From SAR324 cluster bacterium (GTDB taxonomy: Bacteria > SAR324 > XYD2-FULL-50-16), in NCBI GenBank assembly GCA_028282885.1, contig JANQGX010000088.1:290121-354120 (forward strand): a stretch of DNA of 64,000 nucleotides. Direction: 5' to 3'. Positions within the stretch are counted from its first letter, which is position 1. Every line of letters starts with the position of its first letter. Positions 53,797-61,916 of this stretch are shown here, piece after piece. Under the pieces are notes generated by a model that saw only the letters and a list, made by a program, of their open reading frames with translations, was not told the origin of the DNA and did no database searches. A program made the position numbers and the translations under genes.

Positions 53797-54399
53797 TTAT
53801 TTATCCCCGGGCGGCAGCAGCACAAAAACCGCCCTGGGGGTGCCGGGACCCAATCCCCTCAGAACATGCGGGACATGGGAATAAAAGTGAAGGCTGTCCC
53901 CGGCTTTGAGAATAATCCGTTTTTCATCAGTTATAAATTCGATATCCCCCTCCAGGCAGAAACAGAATTCTTCTCCTTCGTGGGACAAAGGCACCAGGTT
54001 TTCCTCGATAGTTGAATCGAACTCCACCAGAAAGGGTTCAAGGCGTTTATCTTTGAGTCGGTAAGAAAGGGCCTGGTAATTATAAGTCATTCTGGCCTGA
54101 TCCGATTCCCTGCTTTTGGCTACTGTCAGTCGCTCATTGCTCCGGGTCAGCTCCAATTTCTCCACAACTTCATTCTGGGTAAAAAAGTAGTCCACTCCCA
54201 CCTCCAGAATTCGTGCTACATTCAGCAGTGTTGCCAGGGTGGGGGGGATGACATCGGTTTCAATCTGGGATAGTAGAGTGGGTGTGATATTGACCTGTTC
54301 AGCCAATTCTTCCAAGGGGATCTCTTTTTCCTCTCTCAGACTGCAGATGATCTTTCCGATTCCCAGTCTGCGAAGTTCCTCAGTTGTGCTATAACTCAT
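53797..54399 (-). CDS. XRE-family regulator with C-terminal cupin
   Basis: A 200-aa regulator with an N-terminal XRE helix-turn-helix (about 15-72, LAEQVNITPTLLSQIE) and a cupin sensor domain (about 115-195, LSHEGEEFCFCLEGDIEF). GGAAGGAG precedes the ATG. It lies 35 bp before porG and so heads the oxidoreductase operon. A 9-bp-arm palindrome 37 bp upstream is a candidate operator. The ligand may be a small organic acid or amine, as in other XRE-cupin proteins. Confidence 0.93.
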   Translation of the reverse strand: MSYSTTEELRRLGIGKIICSLREEKEIPLEELAEQVNITPTLLSQIETDVIPPTLATLLNVARILEVGVDYFFTQNEVVEKLELTRSNERLTVAKSRESDQARMTYNYQALSYRLKDKRLEPFLVEFDSTIEENLVPLSHEGEEFCFCLEGDIEFITDEKRIILKAGDSLHFYSHVPHVLRGLGPGTPRAVFVLLPPGDK

Positions 54400-54800
54400 A
54401 ACGCTCCTTCCTGATACAGGTTGAGTGACTGCATCTGACCCTTTCTCTCAAAAAAGGGTCACCCGTTAAACACCAGGATCTTATTTTTCGCTAAAGTCCC
54501 TGTTTAAGGAGATGTAAGTGGTAATAAATACCAAGGCAACGAAAATGTCGATCCTTGATTGGTTTGCTGCCTCAATCTAGCACTTTAGTTTTCACAATTC
54601 AAGGATTAACTCTTTTGCCGAAGCCGACAGGTATTGAAGTTACGCTGAATAGCCGATAGCTGGGGGTTGGCGGGGATTGAAAAACGGGGAATTATGCTTA
54701 AATTCGGACGATTAAATCAGATTTATTACGTATTTATTAAAAAATCAGATATTTTTTATGTATTGCGTAGAGAATTGCAGGTTTGTTTGAATAGAAAACA
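54400..54800. other. Intergenic region upstream of the oxidoreductase operon
   Basis: About 400 bp between the XRE-cupin gene and the 3' end of the YkgJ-type gene, both on the minus strand. It holds the palindrome at 54436-54461 and then AT-rich sequence with no further element I can name. A plus-strand frame at 54667-54894 looks spurious. Confidence 0.45.
54436..54461. promoter_or_regulatory. Palindrome upstream of XRE-cupin gene (TGACCCTTT-N8-AAAGGGTCA)
   Basis: Perfect 9-bp arms around eight bases, 37 bp upstream of the regulator's ATG on its 5' side. Position and size suit an autoregulatory operator for the POR operon; a short leader hairpin is the alternative. Confidence 0.5.
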
Positions 54801-55511
54801 CTATGTTCCGTACTCACCTTCGAGCAGTCTCAAAATTCCGCTATTCAATTCCTCTACGATATCTTCAAAGCCCATGACGCTGAGTGCTCTTTGAATCCCC
54901 TGGCGAAAAACATTATACGGGGTATAGTGCAAAGCACTGCTGGGGATGTCGACTTCCTGGTCTTCCAGGTACTCGATACAGTGGCTGACAGATCTGCTGT
55001 TCCAGGCCCTGCAGGACATGGGTCTTTGTTCATAAATTGAGCATTTATCACCTTTCAGAAAAGAGCATTTTATCTTCAGTTTTTCCGTCACACTATTGCT
55101 CTCCTCCATGGCCGTAACGTAGGCTTTCAGATCCTGTGCAAGTTCTTTCAGTTCCTCTTCGGAACGGGTGCTCCTGAGATATTCAAAAATAAGATAGAGC
55201 TCGGGAATAGCAACATTTACAGTTAATCCACAGCAATGTGAACAGCCTTCCCGGCAAACAACCCGGTACTGTTCCATTTTCGAATCCGGAATAAGGCCCT
55301 TGATTTCAAGGTGTGCAGCTTCGGCTTCTCCATAAAGTGATTTGATTGAGGCGAGAAATCGGGGAGTGTAGACTCTGTTATTACGGGCAATGCTTACCAC
55401 AACATGCTGGATGACCTTCGCGCGCAAACTTCGCTCAATATCCTGATCCATTTTGTTATTAGGGAAATAGAAAGGAGTGTTTTCATCAACGGAAGGTCTG
55501 GATTTATCCAT
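54801..55511 (-). CDS. YkgJ family cysteine-cluster protein
   Basis: A 236-aa protein of the YkgJ/CxxCxxCC family (putative zinc or iron cluster). CREGCSHCCGL near residue 98 and CSFLKGDKCSIYEQRPMSCRAWN near 150 carry the eight-odd cysteines. The last 70 residues are helical. Function is unknown for the family. It stands alone between the oxidoreductase operon and the stress protein. Confidence 0.9.
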   Translation of the reverse strand: MDKSRPSVDENTPFYFPNNKMDQDIERSLRAKVIQHVVVSIARNNRVYTPRFLASIKSLYGEAEAAHLEIKGLIPDSKMEQYRVVCREGCSHCCGLTVNVAIPELYLIFEYLRSTRSEEELKELAQDLKAYVTAMEESNSVTEKLKIKCSFLKGDKCSIYEQRPMSCRAWNSRSVSHCIEYLEDQEVDIPSSALHYTPYNVFRQGIQRALSVMGFEDIVEELNSGILRLLEGEYGT

Positions 55512-55833
55512 CGGTCTTTTCCAACCGGAAAAAAAACGGGTTGCTGTTATTACATATGAGTTGATTGAGTGCTAAGTCTGATCGGAATATGACAAACTGT
55601 CAAACTGTCAAACTGTCAAACTGTCTTCAGTATAGTGTCGGACCAATCCCTCTTCCCAACATCCTGATGAAAAAGATGACTCAACCCTATTCTTCCAAAA
55701 AAGAGACATCCACTATGGAGTTGTGTTTTGATATGATATATGCAAGCTTAAGACATCCTCGATGGAAATCCTTTTGTCAGAACGAGTTAGCATGAGTTCA
55801 TGAATCGACATTCCAAACAATTAAGGAGAAGTT
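55512..55833. other. Intergenic region before uspA-like gene
   Basis: About 320 bp between the divergent YkgJ-type and stress-protein genes. It contains four tandem CAAACTGT octamers (55593-55624) and AAGGAG before the stress-protein ATG. No other signal is seen. Confidence 0.45.
55593..55624. repeat. Four tandem 8-bp repeats (CAAACTGT)
   Basis: Four perfect copies of CAAACTGT head to tail. Such short arrays expand and contract by slippage and could vary expression of a neighbour; copy number is worth checking in related strains. Confidence 0.95.
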
Positions 55834-56232
55834 ATGAAGAAAGTTGTAGTGGGTTACGACGGTTCCAATGTCGCTAAAGACGCTATGAAGCTCGCGTTTG
55901 AACGTGCAAAACTATACAACGCCAGTGTTGAAGTCGTTCAATCGGTCGTTCAAAGCCATACTTTAAAATACGAAGAGATCAGAAGATACGAACAATCATT
56001 GGAAAACGATTCCAGGGAAATCTGCGGAGATTCGGACATTGAATTTAAAACTCATCTTCTGGTCACACACCAGACCACGGGAGAAGCCATCGTTGAATTT
56101 GCTACCGACCAGCAGGCAGACGAAATCATTATCGGTGTGCAGAGAAGATCCAAGGTCAATAAACTGGTATTCGGTTCCACAGCCCAACATGTAATCCTCA
56201 ACGCACCCTGCCCGGTATTATCCATCCGTTAA
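55834..56232 (+). CDS. Universal stress protein (UspA family)
   Basis: A 132-aa single-domain Usp protein (VVVGYDGSNVAKDAMKLAFE, ADEIIIGVQRR, FGSTAQHVILNAPCPVLSIR). The usual nucleotide motif GxxG-N9-GS is altered: the second Gly is Arg (GVQR), which may weaken ATP binding. AAGGAG precedes the ATG. Monocistronic, with a hairpin 26 bp after its stop. Confidence 0.93.
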   Translation: MKKVVVGYDGSNVAKDAMKLAFERAKLYNASVEVVQSVVQSHTLKYEEIRRYEQSLENDSREICGDSDIEFKTHLLVTHQTTGEAIVEFATDQQADEIIIGVQRRSKVNKLVFGSTAQHVILNAPCPVLSIR

Positions 56233-56258
56233 ACCGGGATCTCCTCTTACAACTTCGC

Positions 56259-56287
56259 CAGGGGATATTATCAGAAGATATCCCCTG
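56259..56287 (+). terminator. Hairpin after the stress-protein gene
   Basis: Perfect 10-bp stem CAGGGGATAT/ATATCCCCTG with 9-nt loop. There is no T-run, so it is a weak or factor-assisted terminator or an mRNA-stabilising hairpin. Confidence 0.5.
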
Positions 56288-56514
56288 ATGAGTCAGGTAC
56301 CGATCAAGCACATCTGAATTCGTTAATCCGGACAAGCACAAGTCTGTAAAAGAGTATAAAAATACCTATAAACCATCGGGGTCAAAATAGAATTAATGCG
56401 CACAACTTGCCATTGATATTCTTTTGAGAATCATTTCCGGCCGCCAACTCACCACAGGTTTTTCGCCTTTTTCTTGTCAAAGCACGATATTCAAGGCTTT
56501 TCACCCCTTTTCGT

Positions 56515-56543
56515 TTGACTTTGAAAAGGGTTCTTTCTAGACT
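56515..56543 (+). promoter_or_regulatory. Promoter with overlapping palindrome, second peptide importer
   Basis: TTGACT (56515-56520), 17-bp spacer, TAGACT (56538-56543). The -35 lies in the loop of an 8-bp-arm palindrome (56505-56530), so a repressor bound there would cover it. Confidence 0.45.
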
Positions 56544-56637
56544 TTGAACAAGACGTTAACATAGTTAGCTGAAATTCAATGTAAAGTCCGACAACCGGCT
56601 ACTATTCCGTTTTAAAAAGAGAACACAAGGAGACAGA

Positions 56638-58191
56638 ATGTCACGATCAAAAGCAATGCTTCGAACCTCGATCTTTACAATTCTTCTGACGTTGCTTTTC
56701 TTGCTCCTGCAGGGAGCTCATGCCGGGGAAAAAAATCTCCTGGTCGGTATCGAAGACCCGCCAAAAACCATGGATCCCCGCTTCTCGACAGATGCCACAG
56801 GCATGAGGATCTCGCATCATCTTTTGTTCTCCACCCTGGTTCAACATGGCCAGGATCTGCAAATTATCCCCAACCTGGCGAAAAGCTGGAAGACGCCCGA
56901 TAATAAGACTTATATCTTTCACCTTCATGATCAGGTGAGATTTCATGACGGCAGACCCCTCACCGCGGAAGATGTCAAATTTACTTTCGAGCATCTAAAG
57001 AATCCCCAGACCAAGTCTCCATTTGCCGGAACCTATAAGGTCATCAAAAGTATCAGAGTCATAGATCCATATTCCATCGAGTTCAAACTTGAGAAAACGG
57101 TTGCTTCGTTTCTGACATCCATCATCATGCCTATCGTTCCCAAACACGTTATCGAAGCAGGAGGACCCTTCCATAACCAGTTAATCGGCAGTGGTCCCTT
57201 TATCTTTGACGATCAGAGTCCCAACGAAATTATCCTGAAGAAAAATCCGGACTATTTTATGGGTGCCCCTTCCCTGGACAGGATTACCTTCAAAATTATC
57301 AAGGACGACAACACCCGATTCCTTAAAATGAGAAAGGGGGAACTGGATCTGGTTATCAACGCCATTCCTCTCAACAAGGTGGACGATTTCAAAAAATCTC
57401 CCCTGAAAAAGCGTTACACGGTTATGGAAGATGCCGGACTCTCTTATAATTATATCAGTTTTAATATGAAGAAACCGGAACTGCAGGATATCAAATTGCG
57501 AAAAGCCATTGCCTATGGAATTAATGTTGAAGAAATCATCAAATATCGACTGGAAGGTCATGCGGTGCCTTCATACAGCCTTCTGTCCCCGGTTAACTGG
57601 TTTTCCGAGAAAAACGTCACCCGGTACGATTATCAACCCGAAACGGCGAGTCGATTGATGGATGAAGCCGGACTGCCAAAAACCGGGTCTAACAGCAAGC
57701 AGCCTCGTATCACCCTGGAGTTGAAAACCAGCAACAACGCCGAGGTTATCGGTATTGCCCGCATCATTCAGGCACAACTGGCCAAGATAGGGATCAGGAT
57801 TGAGATTAAATCTTACGAGTGGGGTACCTTTTACGGAGATATCAAGTCGGGTAACTTTCAGCTCACCACCATGCGCTGGGTTGGGGTTACCGAGCCGGAT
57901 TTTTATTTCAATATCTTCAACTCCGGCCAGTTTCCCCCGGCAGGTCGCAATAGAGGGCTATACAAAAACGAGCAGATTGACCGACTGACCGAAGAAGGCA
58001 GAAATATCCTGGATGCGGATCGTCGGAAAACGATTTATGCGAAAATTCAGAAAATTGTGGCCGATGATCTGCCCTATATCAGTCTCTGGCACACCAGTAA
58101 TATCTCCATTGTACACAAAAGGGTATCAGGTTATCAGCAGCACCCCATGGGTGGATATCTCTCTTTTCGAAACATCGATATCAATCCCTGA
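56638..58191 (+). CDS. Peptide/nickel-type substrate-binding protein (SBP family 5)
   Basis: A 517-aa binding protein with signal peptide (about 1-30, ending AHAGE). Domains are in normal order: VGIEDPPKTMDPRFS at the start, FHDGRPLTAEDVKFTFEHL near 100, GSGPFIF, IKLRKAIAYGI, then the C-terminal lobe (IRIEIKSYEWGTFYGDI, YKNEQIDRLTEEGR, LPYISLWHTSNI). AAGGAG precedes the ATG. It serves the compact importer that follows. Compare the permuted homologue at 22419. Confidence 0.95.
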   Translation: MSRSKAMLRTSIFTILLTLLFLLLQGAHAGEKNLLVGIEDPPKTMDPRFSTDATGMRISHHLLFSTLVQHGQDLQIIPNLAKSWKTPDNKTYIFHLHDQVRFHDGRPLTAEDVKFTFEHLKNPQTKSPFAGTYKVIKSIRVIDPYSIEFKLEKTVASFLTSIIMPIVPKHVIEAGGPFHNQLIGSGPFIFDDQSPNEIILKKNPDYFMGAPSLDRITFKIIKDDNTRFLKMRKGELDLVINAIPLNKVDDFKKSPLKKRYTVMEDAGLSYNYISFNMKKPELQDIKLRKAIAYGINVEEIIKYRLEGHAVPSYSLLSPVNWFSEKNVTRYDYQPETASRLMDEAGLPKTGSNSKQPRITLELKTSNNAEVIGIARIIQAQLAKIGIRIEIKSYEWGTFYGDIKSGNFQLTTMRWVGVTEPDFYFNIFNSGQFPPAGRNRGLYKNEQIDRLTEEGRNILDADRRKTIYAKIQKIVADDLPYISLWHTSNISIVHKRVSGYQQHPMGGYLSFRNIDINP

Positions 58192-58205
58192 TCCGATCAA
58201 CTGCA

Positions 58206-59126
58206 ATGATCTCCTATATTATCCGCAGGCTGCTGCTACTGGTCTTCGTCCTCTTTGGCGTGGTCACCCTTGTTTTTTTTCTCATTCATTTCATTCCGGG
58301 TGATCCCGTGGATATCATGTTGGGGGACTACGCACTGCCCGCAGACAAGCAGGAACTGAGGTCTGTGATGGGGCTGGATCGTCCGCTTTTGATTCAGTAC
58401 AAGGACTATGTAAGTGGTGTTCTTACCGGAGACCTGGGAACATCGATACACAGTAAAAGAACCGTGCTTGAGGAAATCCTGGAGCGATTGCCCGCCAGTG
58501 CTGAACTAATGGTTGGTGCCATGACAATCGCCCTGCTAATTGCATTTCCCTTTGGAATTCTGGCCGCACTGAAACCTTATGGCCTGTTGGATAGCGCCTC
58601 CATGTTTGCCTCATTTCTTGGTGTTGCCATGCCCAACTTCTGGTTAGGCCCGCTGTTGATCATTTTCTTTTCCATCAAACTCGACTGGCTCCCTATTAAC
58701 GAACGCGGTGGTTTGGAAAACCTGATCCTGCCTTCCATCACACTCGGTACGGCAATGGCGGCCATGCTCTCGCGCATGATTCGATCTTCACTATTGGAAG
58801 TACTCGGTGAGGAGTATATCAGAAATGCCCGCGCCAAAGGTCTGGCGGAAAGAAAGGTTATTCTGAAACATGCCCTGCGCAATGCCTTGATTCCGGTGAT
58901 TACCATCATCGGACTGCAAATCGGGGTGCTGTTATCCGGGGCGATTATCACCGAGGCTATCTTTGACTGGCCCGGACTGGGTAGCCTGCTGCTGGAAGGG
59001 ATTTACAACCGGAACTATCCCCTGGTGCAGGGGTGCATTCTGGTCATTGCCACTATTTATGTTGTGGTTAACCTGATCACGGATATCACTTATGCCTGGG
59101 TGGATCCGCGAGTTCGGCTCTCTTGA
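58206..59126 (+). CDS. ABC transporter permease, DppB type
   Basis: A 306-aa permease with IRRLLLLVFVLFGVVTLVF, the FIPGDP motif and the EAA loop EYIRNARAKGLAERKVILKHALRNALIPV. Fourteen bases after the binding protein; its end overlaps the DppC-type gene. Confidence 0.95.
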   Translation: MISYIIRRLLLLVFVLFGVVTLVFFLIHFIPGDPVDIMLGDYALPADKQELRSVMGLDRPLLIQYKDYVSGVLTGDLGTSIHSKRTVLEEILERLPASAELMVGAMTIALLIAFPFGILAALKPYGLLDSASMFASFLGVAMPNFWLGPLLIIFFSIKLDWLPINERGGLENLILPSITLGTAMAAMLSRMIRSSLLEVLGEEYIRNARAKGLAERKVILKHALRNALIPVITIIGLQIGVLLSGAIITEAIFDWPGLGSLLLEGIYNRNYPLVQGCILVIATIYVVVNLITDITYAWVDPRVRLS

Positions 59127-59941
59127 AGATGTTTAGAAACAAATGGACCTATGCGGGTCTGATCATCATCCTGTTCTTCATTGTAACGGCTCTAACCGCT
59201 CCCTGGATTGCCCCTGAAGATCCCTATGAGATTAATCTTGTCCTACAATTGGCTCCTCCGGATGCGGACCACATCATGGGCCGGGACAATAACGGATCCG
59301 ACATCCTCAGTCGGCTGCTGTATGGGGCTAGAATTTCCCTGGTCGTGGGTCTGTCAGTTGTCACCATTTCCGGAATTATCGGTATACTTCTCGGCCTGGT
59401 TTCCGGGTATTACGGAGGATGGGTAGATCTGATCCTGATGAGAATAGTGGATATTCTCCTGGCTTTTCCCGGGTTGTTGCTCGCCATCGCCCTGGTTGCC
59501 GTTCTTGGACCATCCCTGACCAATGTAGTTATCGCCCTGATTGCCTTGGGATGGGTTCCCTTTGCTCGCCTGGTGCGGGGTCAGGTTATATCAGTCAAGG
59601 AAAGAAACTATATTCTGGCAGCCAGAACTTCCGGACAGTCCGATCTAAGGGTGATGATCATCCATATTCTTCCCAATATCATCTCTGTTGTCATTGTCCA
59701 GGCGACCTTTAATCTGGCCGGTGTGATCATTTCCGAATCATCCCTTAGTTTTCTGGGCCTGGGAGCACCACCCGGAACCCCGAGTTGGGGGGCCATGTTG
59801 AGTGAAGGAAAACAGGTCATCCTCGATGCTCCGCACGTCTCCATCTTTCCCGGTCTGGCCATCATGCTGGTCGTCCTTGCCTTCAATTTTGTCGGAGACG
59901 GACTAAGAGATAAATTGGACCCCAAAACGGATCGCAAATGA
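59123..59941 (+). CDS. ABC transporter permease, DppC type
   Basis: A 272-aa permease, IAPEDPYEINL after helix 1, MGRDNNGSDILSRLLYGAR, and the EAA loop LAARTSGQSDLRVMIIHILPN. Overlaps both neighbours by four bases, so the operon is tightly coupled. Confidence 0.95.
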   Translation: MKMFRNKWTYAGLIIILFFIVTALTAPWIAPEDPYEINLVLQLAPPDADHIMGRDNNGSDILSRLLYGARISLVVGLSVVTISGIIGILLGLVSGYYGGWVDLILMRIVDILLAFPGLLLAIALVAVLGPSLTNVVIALIALGWVPFARLVRGQVISVKERNYILAARTSGQSDLRVMIIHILPNIISVVIVQATFNLAGVIISESSLSFLGLGAPPGTPSWGAMLSEGKQVILDAPHVSIFPGLAIMLVVLAFNFVGDGLRDKLDPKTDRK

Positions 59942-60738
59942 ATCTTAACCGCTCACCACTTTTGCAGGTTATTGATCTGAATGTGGACTTCAAGTCAGAG
60001 GGGAAGACAACTGCGATCCTGAAGGAGATCTCCTTCGTGCTTGAAAAAGGAGAAACCCTGGGCATTGTGGGAGAATCCGGAAGCGGAAAAACCATCACCG
60101 TGCAATCCATTCTGAATCTTATCCCTACGCCTCCATTGTCCGGTATTTCGGGGAAAATCCTTTTTAAGGATACAGACCTGCTGAACTGCTCCCAAACCCA
60201 GTTGAGATCCATCCGTGGGAAGGAAATCGCCTACATTTTTCAGGAACCCATGACTGCGCTGAACCCGGTGCTATCCATCGGCGATCAAATCATGGAAATG
60301 ATCCGGACTCACGAATCTACAGGACGAAAGAGTGCTTTTCAAAAAGCCGTTTCGCTGCTTGAAGAAGTGGGAATCCCCAGTCCGGAACAGAGGATGAAAA
60401 ACTTTCCTCATGAACTCAGCGGAGGCATGCGGCAGAGGGCCATGATCGCCATGGCATTGTCCTGTAATCCCGAAATCCTGTTGGCGGATGAGCCAACAAC
60501 AGCACTGGATGTAACCATACAAGCCCAGGTTTTGGAACTTTTTAAGGAACTGAAACAGACACGCGGGACATCCATCATCTTCGTTACCCACGATCTGGGT
60601 GTTATAGCGGAAATAGCCGACAAACTCATGGTGCTGCGACAGGGTATGATCATCGAAGAGGGACCTCTGGATCAAATTTTTAAGTCCCCCCAACAGGAAT
60701 ATACCCGCGAACTGATATCCCTGCTTGGAGGCGAATGA
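59938..60738 (+). CDS. ABC transporter ATP-binding protein, DppD type (short)
   Basis: A 266-aa ATPase with GESGSGKT, LSGGMRQRAMIAMAL, ILLADEPTTALD and VTHDL. It ends soon after the core and lacks the C-terminal Cys-cluster extension seen in its partner and in the importer at 26289, an atypical short form. Confidence 0.94.
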   Translation: MNLNRSPLLQVIDLNVDFKSEGKTTAILKEISFVLEKGETLGIVGESGSGKTITVQSILNLIPTPPLSGISGKILFKDTDLLNCSQTQLRSIRGKEIAYIFQEPMTALNPVLSIGDQIMEMIRTHESTGRKSAFQKAVSLLEEVGIPSPEQRMKNFPHELSGGMRQRAMIAMALSCNPEILLADEPTTALDVTIQAQVLELFKELKQTRGTSIIFVTHDLGVIAEIADKLMVLRQGMIIEEGPLDQIFKSPQQEYTRELISLLGGE

Positions 60739-61718
60739 ATACCCAACCCGACATTCTCTGCAAACTCAATGGGATTGTAAAACATTACCCTATTCTCGGT
60801 GGCGTTCTGAAAAGGGAAACAGGGAAAGTAAGCGTCCTGAACGGTATTGATTACGAAATTGAGAGGGGCAGTATCACCGGGCTGGTGGGTGAAAGCGGAT
60901 GTGGAAAATCCACCCTGGCAAAGCTGTTACTCAAACTGGAAGATCCGACTGCGGGTGAGATGATTTTTGACGGACGAGTTGTAAAGAAGTTGTCCGGTTC
61001 AAACAGAAAACAGTTTTATCGACAGGTGCAGATGGTCTTTCAGGATCCTTATTCTTCACTGAATCCACGGATGAAAATCAAAAATATCATCGGTGAAATG
61101 ATCCGCATTCAGGGGGTGGGCTGGGAAGAGGAAGTTGACAGAGTTCGTTCTATCTTGCGGCAGGTTGAGTTGGACAGTGATGTACTGGAGAGATATCCCC
61201 ACGAGTTCAGCGGAGGGCAAAGACAACGCATCGCTATCGCCCGAGCCCTGATCGTTCGTCCCAAACTGCTCATCGCGGATGAGCCTGTCTCAGCGTTGGA
61301 CCTCTCCCTGCAAGCAAAAACATTGACCCTGCTGAAAGGCCTGAAGGAGCAATTTGACCTGACAATATTCCTGATTTCCCATGACCTGAAAAAAGTGGCA
61401 AAATTCTGCGACAGGGTCGCAGTGATGTACCTGGGGAGAATTGTAGAAAGTATGCCCGGCGACAGACTCTTAAACCACGCCGAACATCCCTATACCAGGG
61501 CGCTGATCAACAGCATCCCATCCGGTGATCCTTCAAAACGAAAAGCCAGGAATAAGGTTATCAAAGGAGAGGTGCCCAGCCCCATCAATCTGCCTTCCGG
61601 CTGTGCCTTTCATTCCCGATGCGAAAAGCGCCTGCCGAAATGCGACAAATCAATACCGCAACTGAAACAGACGAGCGAAGCAGACCACCAACTGGCCTGC
61701 TTCCTGATGGATGAGTAA
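60735..61718 (+). CDS. ABC transporter ATP-binding protein, DppF type
   Basis: A 327-aa ATPase with GESGCGKS, FSGGQRQRIAIARAL, LLIADEPVSALDLS and SHDL, and the oligopeptide extension with GCAFHSRCEKRLPKC. Overlaps the preceding gene (ATGA) and ends the operon. Confidence 0.95.
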   Translation: MNTQPDILCKLNGIVKHYPILGGVLKRETGKVSVLNGIDYEIERGSITGLVGESGCGKSTLAKLLLKLEDPTAGEMIFDGRVVKKLSGSNRKQFYRQVQMVFQDPYSSLNPRMKIKNIIGEMIRIQGVGWEEEVDRVRSILRQVELDSDVLERYPHEFSGGQRQRIAIARALIVRPKLLIADEPVSALDLSLQAKTLTLLKGLKEQFDLTIFLISHDLKKVAKFCDRVAVMYLGRIVESMPGDRLLNHAEHPYTRALINSIPSGDPSKRKARNKVIKGEVPSPINLPSGCAFHSRCEKRLPKCDKSIPQLKQTSEADHQLACFLMDE

Positions 61719-61817
61719 TCCAAGAGAAGGTTTGAATTCCGTTCTCTGATCCAACCGCAAGATGAATATTCAACATTCCACCACTTCTGCGGTTCAGGGG
61801 AAAAGACTGTATGATAA

Positions 61818-61850
61818 GAATTGAGGGAACCAATACGCGTCCCTCAATTC
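61818..61850. terminator. Hairpin between convergent genes
   Basis: Perfect 11-bp stem GAATTGAGGGA/TCCCTCAATTC with 11-nt loop, about midway between the converging importer operon and lipoprotein gene. No T-run on either strand, so it may act as a factor-assisted bidirectional terminator. Confidence 0.5.
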
Positions 61851-61861
61851 CGGAAAGTTGA

Positions 61862-61894
61862 AATTAAATGGGTCTTATGTCCCCCTATTTAATT
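61862..61894. repeat. REP-like imperfect palindrome
   Basis: AATTAAATGGG (61862-61872) faces CCCCCTATTTAATT (61881-61894) across TCTTATGT. The AATTAAATGGGTC...GTCCCC pattern resembles short palindromes dispersed by REP-associated transposases in many genomes. Only one copy is visible here. Confidence 0.4.
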
Positions 61895-61916
61895 CCAAAG
61901 AAGATATTTGATAGAG

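Larger units (their letters stand above)
56233..56637. other. Intergenic region before second peptide importer
   Basis: About 405 bp holding the stress-protein hairpin, a palindrome CCCTTTTC-N10-GAAAAGGG at 56505-56530 and the promoter that overlaps it. The remainder is unremarkable. Confidence 0.5.
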
